A DNA stretch of 64,000 nt, taken from NCBI GenBank assembly GCA_910589395.1, contig CAJUTL010000003.1:1-64000 (forward strand), written 5' to 3'. Every line of letters begins with the position of its first letter. Position 1 is the first letter of the stretch. The translations under genes and the position numbers were made by a program. Below, piece by piece: positions 27,451 to 36,053 of this stretch. The DNA comes from an uncultured Oscillospiraceae bacterium (GTDB lineage: Bacteria > Bacillota > Clostridia > Oscillospirales > Acutalibacteraceae). Below the pieces are notes generated by a model, which saw nothing but the letters and a program-made list of their open reading frames with translations, ran no database searches and was not told where the DNA came from.

Positions 27451-27746
27451 AAGCCATGCTGGAGTTGGTGTTTTCTTTTCTGCGGGTCAGATTTTGAACG
27501 GGCTTTTTTACTCAAAAATGTCGTTGACAGCTTTGTGATACCGATGATGTTCTGATGAACACGACAATTCTCCCTACCGGTATTCCGTTTTTGATAAACC
27601 ACCTGCGGAGTGGATCGTAAAAAGCATACCGTTCAATGCCTCAAAAAACAGCTGAGCGGCGGGCAATGCCCGCCGCTGTACAAGAGGATATGCTGCGAAT
27701 GCACTAATGAACTGTGATCCCACAGATATAGAAAAAGAATCAAAAC
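27451..27746. other. Intergenic region with element motif (copy D) and R-M terminator
   Basis: No gene. TTTTCTTTTCTGCGG plus TCAGATTTTGAAC at 27471-27498 is a variant of the motif seen at the ends of the tRNA-Trp islands. Further right, AGCGGCGGGC / GCCCGCCGCT (27655-27677) is a perfect hairpin; on the minus strand a run TTTTTT follows a few bases later, so it probably ends the restriction-modification operon. Confidence 0.5.
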
Positions 27747-29558
27747 TTACATTCTTTCACACCCAGCTTCATCATTGCCCCTTAGCACATCAAAGCTCTC
27801 CTCATACGCCAGTTCTCCGGAGCTGACTCTTTCCGCAAACAACAGCAAATTTTTAGCGGAAATCACCGATCCACAATAACCTGTCCTGTCGTGGATATAA
27901 CGGATATTATCCAGAAATGAGCCACGAAATTCTGAAGAAACAAAGAGAAAACTAAAATTCTGAACTTCATCGCTGAAGTTCTCCCACCAGTGGTTACGAT
28001 TGATGTCGCCTCTTGATTTGTTTTCTTCAATGTAACGAATCATTTCGTCCGCCTGCGGGATTGGCAGGTTATATCCATTGGAATAGGCTTTTGTATCGAC
28101 GATCACACCGTCTGCGTTTTTATAGAACAGACCATCGGGCTTTCGAGAGCCACCGAGATGCAGACCCTGAAAATCCAGTTCTTCTGTCAAAAGAGACATG
28201 GTTTCAATTTCAAACTCTCGGCTTGAATTGTGGTCATAAGCCAAATCAATCAATGCCAAATATCTGTGGTCAATGCTGGTCAACTGCGCTCTCACTTCAT
28301 CTTTCACTACAGAAAGCTCCGTCCTTTCTGTATACACAGCCTCAGCAGGAATTTCCAACTGAACAATTTCGTCTTTCAGCTTATAGCGTGCATCCCTGCG
28401 TTCAATTTCCAAGCCAATATCAGTGAAATTTTGCAAATCGTCTTGAATTGTCACTGTAGAAGCTTCGATTTCTTTAGCGGCGAGATACACTTGAATCTCT
28501 TCTACAGTCTTAGGACTGACAAGGGATTTCAAGATATAACATCTTCGATTGCGAAGATAATTACTATCGGGCGCTGCCGTAGCGAGCATATTCCAGAATA
28601 CAACTTTCGGAGAACGGCGATGCCGGCTTCTCCCCAAAATCCGATTCAAACGGGACAGACCTTGTGCGGTTATCATATAGCTTTGTCCGATTTCCACGGT
28701 GTAATTTCTGCCAAGATACCACTCTGTAACGGTTTTCGGAATCTTTTCAATCCAGCCGATCTTACAAAGCCAACCGGCAATCATTCTGGCATATTTATCG
28801 CTGCTGCCCTCAAAATTTGCTCTGATTTCTGCTTTTTCTGCAAGAGTAGCTGCCGTGCATATCCCACCTACATAATAGGACTGCGGCAGGGAAGTGAATC
28901 CAGCCTCCCCAACAAAGCCAAGCTGTCTGCCAATCTCAAATTTTGTCAAATGCCCTTGTTCTGCTAACAGTCTTAAGACACGGCAAGCGGGCGGATAGGA
29001 TTCCAACGCTTCTCCCAGAATAACCTTTTCTTCATCACTTCCAGCTTCACATAGCGCAAAACGCCGCCCAAGATTTGAAATACTACAGCTATCTGTATCG
29101 GAATCATACTTAATAAACGCAAGAGAAATACCCCAGCGGATAAAGCTGTCTGTTGACCAGTCGCTCTGGTAAGGCTTCTTTTCTCCGTTGGGCATATTCT
29201 TCTGCGCCGGTACAGCAGCTTGTCCAATGCCGGAGCAAGCTGCGTTTCCCCGCCCGCCTTTGCGAACAATCCTTTCTGCTTCTTCCTCTCTGTAACCAAA
29301 CATTTCAATATTTTCCGCAACAGTAAGCTGGTTGGAAGAGCCGCTTCCTCGCAGAAGACTGTATGGAACAGCATTGCAGTTCTCTCCCGTAATCGCCATT
29401 ATCAGCTCCTGCCGCCCATATCTTTCCGGCACATAAGCAGGAATCCATTGTTCCCGCAAAAGGGTATTCAATTCCGAATCGGGGGTGATAGCAGCCAAAA
29501 CTCTTTTCAAATTTTCAAAGGAGCCGCCGTCCTGAACCCAGCCAAAAGCTCTACTCAT
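27747..29558 (-). CDS. FokI-like type IIS restriction endonuclease
   Basis: 603 residues that follow FokI along the whole length as I remember it. The recognition part includes FGWVQDGGSFENLKRVL, WSTDSFIRWG, ESYPPACRVLRLL, HLTKFEIGRQLGF and GSSDKYARMIAGWL. The cleavage domain includes LHLGGSRKPDG (Asp475), VIVDTKAYSNGYNLPI (Asp488, Lys490) and QADEMIRYIEEN. The PD-(D/E)xK catalytic residues are intact. It probably recognises GGATG and cuts at a distance, by analogy only. It overlaps the D12 methyltransferase gene by eight bases. Base composition is AT-richer than the flanking nitrogen genes. Confidence 0.93.
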   Translation of the reverse strand: MSRAFGWVQDGGSFENLKRVLAAITPDSELNTLLREQWIPAYVPERYGRQELIMAITGENCNAVPYSLLRGSGSSNQLTVAENIEMFGYREEEAERIVRKGGRGNAACSGIGQAAVPAQKNMPNGEKKPYQSDWSTDSFIRWGISLAFIKYDSDTDSCSISNLGRRFALCEAGSDEEKVILGEALESYPPACRVLRLLAEQGHLTKFEIGRQLGFVGEAGFTSLPQSYYVGGICTAATLAEKAEIRANFEGSSDKYARMIAGWLCKIGWIEKIPKTVTEWYLGRNYTVEIGQSYMITAQGLSRLNRILGRSRHRRSPKVVFWNMLATAAPDSNYLRNRRCYILKSLVSPKTVEEIQVYLAAKEIEASTVTIQDDLQNFTDIGLEIERRDARYKLKDEIVQLEIPAEAVYTERTELSVVKDEVRAQLTSIDHRYLALIDLAYDHNSSREFEIETMSLLTEELDFQGLHLGGSRKPDGLFYKNADGVIVDTKAYSNGYNLPIPQADEMIRYIEENKSRGDINRNHWWENFSDEVQNFSFLFVSSEFRGSFLDNIRYIHDRTGYCGSVISAKNLLLFAERVSSGELAYEESFDVLRGNDEAGCERM

Positions 29559-30402
29559 TCGTAATCAACACCTCTTTCGTGGAAGTGTTTCTATCGTTTA
29601 AGTGGTAACTGCAATTTCCATATGCACGGTCAATCACATACGTTGTATATTTCTCCGCCCACCGCTTCAATGAGGTATGTTCCTGTCCCTTATGCTCCGT
29701 CACGTTTGAAAGGGCAAATTTCACACCCCGATCAGCCAAGGAATCCAGAATATCCATCAGATCAAGATCATCGTTTTTAGACCAACCCTTAAAGCCCCGT
29801 TTGCCGTCATTGTAGGAACCGATACTGAGCGAGTAAGGAGGATCACAATAAATCAAGTCACCCTCTTCCAAGACTGAAAAATCAAAATCACGGAAATCTG
29901 TACTGGAAAATTTGAAGGTCTCAATTCGCTCCACAAAAAACTGAAGCCGCTCTTGCAGAGCAGCATTGAAGCTGCTTCGATTCCTTCCAAATGGATTGTT
30001 GAATTCATGCTTGGAATTAAAGCGGAATTGATAATTGAAGCCATAATTCATCAGCAAATACAAATCCAGGGGATTTCTTTCAGAATGGTTGTAGAAGTTC
30101 CGAAATGCCAGATACCCTCCCTCATTCTCCTTGGAAAGCCCATATTCTTCGATCCTCTGTTCGGCATGAGCGAGAACCGCTTCGTAGCCGTTCTCTTGAA
30201 AAGCCCTATAAATATCAATGAGGTAACAGTTAATGTCATTGCAATATACATCTGCCGCATCTTCATTTACCGAAACATCCAGCCCGCCTGCAAAAAGGTC
30301 GACGAAGGTATTGCATTGCGGAAACAAAGGTAATATCTGCTCCAAAACACGATACTTGTTTCCTATATAATTCATGGGACTTTTCAGTAGTACCGTTTTC
30401 AT
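29551..30402 (-). CDS. D12-class adenine-N6 DNA methyltransferase (second of pair)
   Basis: 283 residues. The D12 class N6-adenine methyltransferase fold shows MNYIGNKYRVLEQILPLF, the SAM motif FVDLFAGG (33-40) and catalytic DPPY (187-190) in LIYCDPPYSL. It corresponds to one half of the fused bifunctional FokI methylase, protecting one strand of the asymmetric site. It lies four bases after the other methyltransferase and overlaps the nuclease gene, so all three are made together. Confidence 0.93.
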   Translation of the reverse strand: MKTVLLKSPMNYIGNKYRVLEQILPLFPQCNTFVDLFAGGLDVSVNEDAADVYCNDINCYLIDIYRAFQENGYEAVLAHAEQRIEEYGLSKENEGGYLAFRNFYNHSERNPLDLYLLMNYGFNYQFRFNSKHEFNNPFGRNRSSFNAALQERLQFFVERIETFKFSSTDFRDFDFSVLEEGDLIYCDPPYSLSIGSYNDGKRGFKGWSKNDDLDLMDILDSLADRGVKFALSNVTEHKGQEHTSLKRWAEKYTTYVIDRAYGNCSYHLNDRNTSTKEVLITNE

Positions 30403-30406
30403 GCTG

Positions 30407-31414
30407 TCACCTCATGTCGACAAAGTAAAGTTGTTCTTTCAGTCCTTTGGAGTTGTTCGGTATCTTGCTTTTGTACCGTCTGTACGGGATTTCCTTCAAT
30501 TTCACCTTTCCATAATTAGAAAGCAAATCGGTAAGCTCTATTGTGGAAAGCAAGCCTTCATTGTTATAGCTTACAATTGCATATTTTGACTGAAGATTTT
30601 TGAACAAGGTTTGAAATGCATTTTTTACTTTCCCCTTTATGCAGAAATCTGACCTCTCATAATCCCTCATTCCGGTAACGCCATGTAAAGCAGGAGAATC
30701 ATAACGTGCAATGGTTTCCAGCACATGATAATTGGGGCTATATTGTCTTTGGTTATAGGGGGGGTCAATGTAAACAAGGTCAAACCGCTTGTGCTTGCAT
30801 AACTCTACCGCATCCATGTTGAACACCTCGCACTGATAGCGGCTTGGAACAATGGGAACGGGTTCCAAGTACAGCGGCTTGTATGTTCTGGCATCCCAAT
30901 GCTTGAGATAAGCCGCATAGACTCCCGCAATATTTGAAACATAGGGAACTGCCAAAAGCAGTGATGTCAGCAGATAAAAATACTCATTTTCGGTGATTGA
31001 ACTGCCAGAAAACCACAGTTCGATTTGCTGCCGAATGGCATCGATTTTTTTAGCGTTTCCTGGCTGAAAATACATTCGGGCAGAGGCTTCATTTGGGGAA
31101 AAGTTTTTGAAAACAAAGGAATTTTCTGACTCTTCTGGCTCTCGTAATCCATTCAAATAGGAAAACACGTCCATACCATTCAAGCCGCTGAAAGTCGGTG
31201 CGGTGTTCAAATCGAGATACCCACGGGCTATCACATAGCTCATGCACATCAGATCGTTGCTTATTACCTTGTACCCTTTTCGCTTGAAGAATTGAGAAAC
31301 AACGCCTGAACCGCTGAACAGATCGCCAACTGTTTCGATGGGTCCTTTGATCTCTTCGGAAATGATATCATATATATCCTCAAGCAAAAGTGCCTTTGAA
31401 CCAATGAAGCGCAT
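30407..31414 (-). CDS. D12-class adenine-N6 DNA methyltransferase (first of pair)
   Basis: About 335 residues. The start MRFIGSKALLLEDI resembles the beginning of the FokI methylase; SAM motif GDLFSGSGVVSQFF (30-43) and catalytic DPPY (217-220) in VYIDPPYNQRQY. It should modify the other strand of the restriction site. The start at 31414 has GGGAGGAG five bases upstream; the open frame reaches 31573 but without such a site. In the FokI system both methyltransferase activities are in one chain; here they are two genes. Confidence 0.92.
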   Translation of the reverse strand: MRFIGSKALLLEDIYDIISEEIKGPIETVGDLFSGSGVVSQFFKRKGYKVISNDLMCMSYVIARGYLDLNTAPTFSGLNGMDVFSYLNGLREPEESENSFVFKNFSPNEASARMYFQPGNAKKIDAIRQQIELWFSGSSITENEYFYLLTSLLLAVPYVSNIAGVYAAYLKHWDARTYKPLYLEPVPIVPSRYQCEVFNMDAVELCKHKRFDLVYIDPPYNQRQYSPNYHVLETIARYDSPALHGVTGMRDYERSDFCIKGKVKNAFQTLFKNLQSKYAIVSYNNEGLLSTIELTDLLSNYGKVKLKEIPYRRYKSKIPNNSKGLKEQLYFVDMR

Positions 31415-31538
31415 AATCGCTCCTCCCGCATGGGCAGGCAACATATGCCATAATAGTTGAAAACAGTATACCACATCTAGGAGAAATTCGCAAGCTTTTC
31501 GAATCCTTGTTCGAGATTTTCTTAAAAGCAATGCGTGA

Positions 31539-32306
31539 TTACAAATCACTTTGAAAAAGGTCAACGATTGCATCGATAAAAATCAATACAATTCCTATCT
31601 CTGACAGAGGAAAGTTGTAAGAAGCAAGTAAAGGGTAAGTCGGCGCTAATATACCGACTGCTAAAAGAAACGCCAACATCGGAATCAGTTGTCTGAATTC
31701 CGATTTCAACAAGCATGACCAAAATTTTGCACAAGTTTTCATAGGAATCCGCAAAACAATTTGGGTTAGATGTTTCACGAATGGAAGAAGTATAGCAAAT
31801 AAAAAAGAAGTAAGTTCTAGCTTTTGTTGATTTGCAACTCGCAGTATACAAAGAAGAATAAAGGAAATGGCATACAACAAGTACACCAGCAAAGGGGCTA
31901 GCAGTGCTCTGATTTTTATATCATGCAGTACCTTTTTTGTGTTCTCATCACATTGCTCATTTAATTTTTTGTTATAAGGAACATTGATATCTTTTGATTT
32001 TTCATTCATTTCATTGCTTAAGAAAATCGCATATTTCAGATGTCTGTCAAAACAACTTCGGCGTAAAGAAACGGCACTTTCACTTCGCCTTTTGTCGTAA
32101 ATAGTGTTCCTAAACGAGGTCCCTTCTTGTATCTGCTTTACGATTTCTTGTCTTAACTCAAAATTATTGTTTTTAAACTTTTGTTGGCAATCATACTGAA
32201 TCTCTACAAATTGAAATTTCTTGTTTTCGCCGAATTTTCGACGGATGTAATATTCGCCGTTATGCTTAATTGCCACAAGGCACTTTTTTGTCTTTGGTTT
32301 TGCCAT
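31539..32306 (-). CDS. Hypothetical membrane protein
   Basis: About 255 residues, no family recognised. The first 130 are basic and soluble (MAKPKTKKCLVAIKHNGEYY, then many Lys, Arg and Asn). The rest holds about four hydrophobic segments, for example LLVYLLYAISFILLCIL, SFLFAILLPFV and PMLAFLLAVGILAP. The start at 32306 is chosen because GGAGG lies nine bases upstream. It is AT-rich like the adjacent FokI-type system, 125 bases away and in the same direction, so it may be part of the same island. A defence accessory role is possible but not shown. Confidence 0.6.
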   Translation of the reverse strand: MAKPKTKKCLVAIKHNGEYYIRRKFGENKKFQFVEIQYDCQQKFKNNNFELRQEIVKQIQEGTSFRNTIYDKRRSESAVSLRRSCFDRHLKYAIFLSNEMNEKSKDINVPYNKKLNEQCDENTKKVLHDIKIRALLAPLLVYLLYAISFILLCILRVANQQKLELTSFLFAILLPFVKHLTQIVLRIPMKTCAKFWSCLLKSEFRQLIPMLAFLLAVGILAPTYPLLASYNFPLSEIGIVLIFIDAIVDLFQSDL

Positions 32307-32439
32307 ACAGAGTTTCCTCCATTTCATGTGTATAAAAAATTCTAGCATATACTCTTATACAATTTAATACTTCAAATTGTTATTAATCTATCAAAAAAGC
32401 TCTGCAACAAGAACTGCAAAGCAAAGATGACATGGTGCA

Positions 32440-32715
32440 ATTTTCTTTGTTTTCAGCGTCTCGAATTTTGACCTGACTGTGAGTAAAAACTCGAAATATC
32501 ATCAAGAAATCATCAGAAGGTTTTGGGGCGTGTACTTGCCACTTTGAAACGGCTCAACACTGCCAAAAAAATCCAGCTGCAATGTGGCTTAATTCAAATC
32601 CAACAGTCACTCTAAAACCGCATGCCGAGGGGTGAGTGTGTCCCGCCGGGACGACAGGCGAGAATCAAATCCTTCTGCCCCTGCAAAAAGTGAAACAGCT
32701 GCCCGTAAGGGTGAC
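32440..32715 (+). repeat. Element right-end relic (copy E) with decayed tRNA-Trp end and terminator
   Basis: No gene. TTTTCTTTGTTTTCAGCG followed by TCGAATTTTGAC (32440-32472), ATCAAGAAATCATCA (32499), AAACGGCTCAAC (32547), then a decayed tRNA-Trp 3' half at 32610-32685 (CTCTAAAACCGCATGCCGAG.. ..ATCCTTCTGCCCCTGC). Its T loop is interrupted by an insertion starting GTGAGTGTGTCCCG and ending GACAGGCGAGAA, much like the insertion in copy C. A terminator AAAAAGTGAAA / TTTCACTTTTT (about 32684-32727) follows. Confidence 0.6.
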
Positions 32716-32742
32716 TATTTCACTTTTTTACTATATAGTTAA

Positions 32743-33221
32743 CCACCGGCTAAGTCGGTGGAGAAAAGGAAAGCGAAAGTGTCAATTAGGTTTTAGGTTA
32801 AAGAAAAGGTCCCCTTTGATATAATGGAAACGGGTAACGCCAACGACATAAAAATCAAAGAAGGTCAGTCCAAATAGACGAGCAAAGTTTATTACATGAA
32901 ATGGAAGTGCCAATATCACATCGTGCTGGTATCGAAGTACCGCAGGAAAAGTGGTGTATGGGAAACTACGAGCAAACATAGGAAAAATTTTAAGAAAGCT
33001 GTGTGAGTATAAGCCTGCAGAAACCATAGAAGTGCGTACCATACCGGATCGCATTCAACACCGCCCAAACTGAGCGCGGGGAATTCATGGGATAGAAGAA
33101 ATGTAAGAAAGAAACGCCAAATCAAAAGTGCAGTTGGCGTTTCTCATTGTACGCCTTTAGGCGTCGCTGGTATCATGCCCTCTTAGAGCTTACCATTCAT
33201 ACCACGTCCTTTGGACGTGGT
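32743..33221 (+). mobile_element. Decayed IS200/IS605-family insertion sequence
   Basis: Two end hairpins of the kind recognised by Y1 transposases: CCACCG-GCTAAGT-CGGTGG (32743-32761) on the left, and ACCACGTCC-TTT-GGACGTGGT (33201-33221) on the right. Between them lies a frameshifted tnpA remnant. No accessory tnpB is present. The element is dead unless a transposase acts in trans. Confidence 0.7.
32896..33070 (+). pseudogene. IS200/IS605 TnpA transposase remnant
   Basis: Translated in pieces it gives MKWKCQYHIVLVSKYRRK, a typical TnpA start (KYHIVFxxKYRRK), then after a frame change YGKLRANIGKILRKLCEYK and ETIEVRTIPDRIQH, matching the region before the HUH motif (PDHIH); the first His of that motif is Arg here. 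Several stops and the frameshift show it is inactive. Confidence 0.75.
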
Positions 33222-33283
33222 TTTTACCTCCGCCCGCTATTTTAGGCTCTGAGTGTTCCCGAATTTGAACATCAAAAACAATT

Positions 33284-34516
33284 TCACCGAATAGCAGCGG
33301 AAATCTCTTTGAGAGCTTCCTGCTCCAATTCCTTGCTTCTTCTCAGCATGGCAATGAGCGTTTGTCTTTTTTCTTTGGATTCGCCAATCGTCTCAGGGGA
33401 TCTGTCCGATAAATCGTGTAAGCATTTTTCACACATGCTTATCATTTCCTCGTACTTGGAAATTGCCACTGTAAAGGGGCGGTGATCTATATCCATCAGG
33501 TTCTTGCTAAGCTCCAGAAATTGTTTGATGCGAAGCTTCCCCTCATAATGAATGAAAATGTGCGGAAACAGGCACTTTATGGCTATCATATCCTGATTGC
33601 TTTCCTTTTGAAGCTCCTGGCACCAGTTATCGTATATGACAGTTCCGTACCCAACCAGCGGCTCATCGGACACATTGCGCTCGTTTTGCAGGAGCGCAAG
33701 TCCCTTTTGCAAGGCTTCTCTGCATTTTTCCGAAGCGGGGACCGGCTTTGAACCTGGCTTGATCAGCAGCATGTCCGGCTTTTTCACATACCATGCCGGA
33801 AAGCTTTTCAGCTGCTCCATGGACATCACTGAATTCTTTTCATCATCGCCATCGAGAAACGGAAGTCCCTTCAACACCTTTCCCTGGTGAGAAAAGCCGG
33901 TTGCCAGTATCATGTCGGAATATTCCTGAGGGACAATAATTACGGGGTGTCCACTTAAAATGTTTTTTACGGCCAGACGTATAAAATCTTCTTCCGAGCA
34001 GTCCCTTCCGCTGTGAAGCTCTCCGGCCAGGCCATATACTGAAAGGCCGTTCATCAGTGCGTCTTTTGGCTCCCAGGAGTACCCGAAGCAGATGGAGGTA
34101 AACGCAGACTGTAAGATATATTCCGTGTCGTCATTTATCTGACGCCCCATAGGGTCCTTGCGCTCCTCAAGGCCCATTAACAGCTTGACCGCGGAGAGCA
34201 TAGCCGGATATGCCATGCTTCGGGGCCAATTCCTGCCTGAAAAATTTGCGATAGGGGAATAGGGCAGCAATATATGTTCAAAATTTGCGGTTGCCGCAGG
34301 CTGGGCAAAGTTCGGAAAAAGAATAGCGTCCAGCGTACTGTTGAGTATTTCCGCCAATTTTACCAGCAAAGAAAGCTCCGGCATGGAATGGCCGTTTTCC
34401 CATTTACTCACCGCCTGGGGGCTGATATCCAGCCGACCGGCAAGGTCTTCCTGGGTCAGCCCCATGCTTTTTCTTAAAATTGCAATTTCCTTACCCGCTT
34501 TTACACTGTCCAACAT
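33284..34516 (-). CDS. XRE-family regulator with large unrecognised C-terminal domain
   Basis: 410 residues. Residues 8-62 form an XRE helix-turn-helix (EIAILRKSMGLTQEDLAGRL, ISPQAVSKWENGHSMPELSL). The remaining 340 residues are a soluble domain that I do not recognise. It has patches such as SAFTSICFGYSWEPKDALM, NILSGHPVIIVPQEYSDM and AWYVKKPDMLLIKPG, and ends in a helical region. It may bind a small molecule. The gene is divergent from the aldo/keto reductase gene 310 bases away; a regulatory link is possible but no shared site was found. Confidence 0.75.
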   Translation of the reverse strand: MLDSVKAGKEIAILRKSMGLTQEDLAGRLDISPQAVSKWENGHSMPELSLLVKLAEILNSTLDAILFPNFAQPAATANFEHILLPYSPIANFSGRNWPRSMAYPAMLSAVKLLMGLEERKDPMGRQINDDTEYILQSAFTSICFGYSWEPKDALMNGLSVYGLAGELHSGRDCSEEDFIRLAVKNILSGHPVIIVPQEYSDMILATGFSHQGKVLKGLPFLDGDDEKNSVMSMEQLKSFPAWYVKKPDMLLIKPGSKPVPASEKCREALQKGLALLQNERNVSDEPLVGYGTVIYDNWCQELQKESNQDMIAIKCLFPHIFIHYEGKLRIKQFLELSKNLMDIDHRPFTVAISKYEEMISMCEKCLHDLSDRSPETIGESKEKRQTLIAMLRRSKELEQEALKEISAAIR

Positions 34517-34772
34517 AGAGATTCTCCTTATCTTGTTACTGGGATAGGCCCGCCTTTCTGGAATATTATAGTGGAGGCAGGTCTGTTTAGCAATATATGA
34601 GAGGTTGAATAGGAAAACAAAAAAACAACCTGTGGTTTACTTAGAATCCCTTTGAATAAATCGCACCTGGCGATCTGCCCGTTTTGTTTGCTTTTTGTTT
34701 TTCTGTGGGGCTTTCTTTCATTGCAAACTCAAAGACGGAATAAAAAAGAAATTGTGAAATTTTCCGCTGCCC

Positions 34773-34801
34773 TTTACAAGGAAAACGTTCTTTAGTATGA
34801 T
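34773..34801 (+). promoter_or_regulatory. Promoter of the aldo/keto reductase gene
   Basis: TTTACA (34773-34778), 17 bases, TATGAT (34796-34801), followed by AGGGAGG seven bases before the ATG at 34831. The rest of the 310-base gap back to the XRE gene is AT-rich and shows nothing else that I recognise. Confidence 0.6.
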
Positions 34802-34830
34802 AAGAATAAGCTTTTTAGGGAGGGATTTCC

Positions 34831-35985
34831 ATGAACTACCGCACGTTGGGACGTACCGGCCTGAAGGTCAGCGAGATCGGGTTGGGCAGCGAGGCGTTTG
34901 TCAATCAGTCCTTGGAATTCGGGGTGGAACTTGTTGACACTGCTCTTGACGCGGGGATCAATTATTTTGATCTTTATAACCCCGAGCCCTATGTCCGGGA
35001 CGTGTTCGGAAAGGCCATGACGGGCCGCAGGGAGAAGTTCATCATGCAGGCGCATCTCTGTTCCGCCTGGCTGGACGGGCAGTATAAGCGCACCCGGAAA
35101 ATGGACGAGGTTCGCGCCGCCTTTGCCGATCTGCTGAACCGCCTTCAGACCGATTATATCGACATTGGCATGATCCACTATGTGGACGAGCAGAAGGATT
35201 TTGACGCGGTGTTCGGCGGTGAAGTGCTGAAATTTGCCAAGGAGCAGAAGGCCGCCGGGAAGATCAGGCATCTCGGCATGAGTACCCACAACCCCAGAGT
35301 GGCCATTCAGGCGGTGAAAACGGGGGAGATCGACGTTATCATGTTCAGCGTTAACCCCGCCTATGATATTTTGCCGCCCAATGAGGACGTGGACACGCTC
35401 TTTGAAAAATCCACCTATGAGCAGCCCAATGTGCTGTCAAGCACCGACCCGGAGCGGCAGGAGCTTTACAGCCTGTGCGAAAGCCGGGGCGTGGCGCTCA
35501 CCGTGATGAAGCCCTACGGAGGCGGCGCGCTTTTGAAAGCGGAGGAATCCCCCTTTGGCGCAGCCATGACCGTGAACCAGTGTCTGCATTACTGCCTGAC
35601 CCGTCCGGGCGTTGCCGTGGTGCTGGCAGGGGCCCGCAGCGCGGAGGAGCTTTTACAGGCGGCCGCTTACTGTGACGCGGCGGAGGAAGAAAAGGATTAT
35701 TCCGCGCTTTTGAGCAGCTGTCCGGCACACCCCTTTACGGATAAGTGCATGTATTGCGGGCATTGCGCCCCCTGCACGGTGGGGATCGACATTGCCACCG
35801 TCAATAAATTTGCCGATCTCTGCGAGGCCCAGGGAATGGTGCCGGAAACCCTGCGGGAGCATTACGGCGCGCTGGAGCAAAAGGCCGGAGCCTGTATTCA
35901 GTGCGGCGCCTGTGAGACCCGCTGTCCCTTTGGCGTGAAGATCATCGAGCATATGCAAAAGGCGCGGGATATTTTCGGAGAGTAA
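34831..35985 (+). CDS. Aldo/keto reductase with C-terminal 4Fe-4S domain
   Basis: 384 residues. An aldo/keto reductase barrel (RTLGRTGLKVSEIGLGSEAF, INYFDLYNPEP, HYVDEQKDFDAV) is followed by two ferredoxin-type clusters: Cys306/309/312/315 and Cys355/358/361/365. The usual Asp and Tyr of the catalytic tetrad fit Asp47 and Tyr49 only loosely, and Lys is replaced in KFIMQAHL; this is normal in the Fe-S branch of the family. The substrate is not known. It heads a rightward group with the next two genes. Confidence 0.88.
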   Translation: MNYRTLGRTGLKVSEIGLGSEAFVNQSLEFGVELVDTALDAGINYFDLYNPEPYVRDVFGKAMTGRREKFIMQAHLCSAWLDGQYKRTRKMDEVRAAFADLLNRLQTDYIDIGMIHYVDEQKDFDAVFGGEVLKFAKEQKAAGKIRHLGMSTHNPRVAIQAVKTGEIDVIMFSVNPAYDILPPNEDVDTLFEKSTYEQPNVLSSTDPERQELYSLCESRGVALTVMKPYGGGALLKAEESPFGAAMTVNQCLHYCLTRPGVAVVLAGARSAEELLQAAAYCDAAEEEKDYSALLSSCPAHPFTDKCMYCGHCAPCTVGIDIATVNKFADLCEAQGMVPETLREHYGALEQKAGACIQCGACETRCPFGVKIIEHMQKARDIFGE

Positions 35986-36053
35986 GTGCCTATCCCGAAA
36001 TAAGATGTGCGCGGTTTATTTTGGGAGAGGCTCTAAGGAAAGCGGGTGAACCC

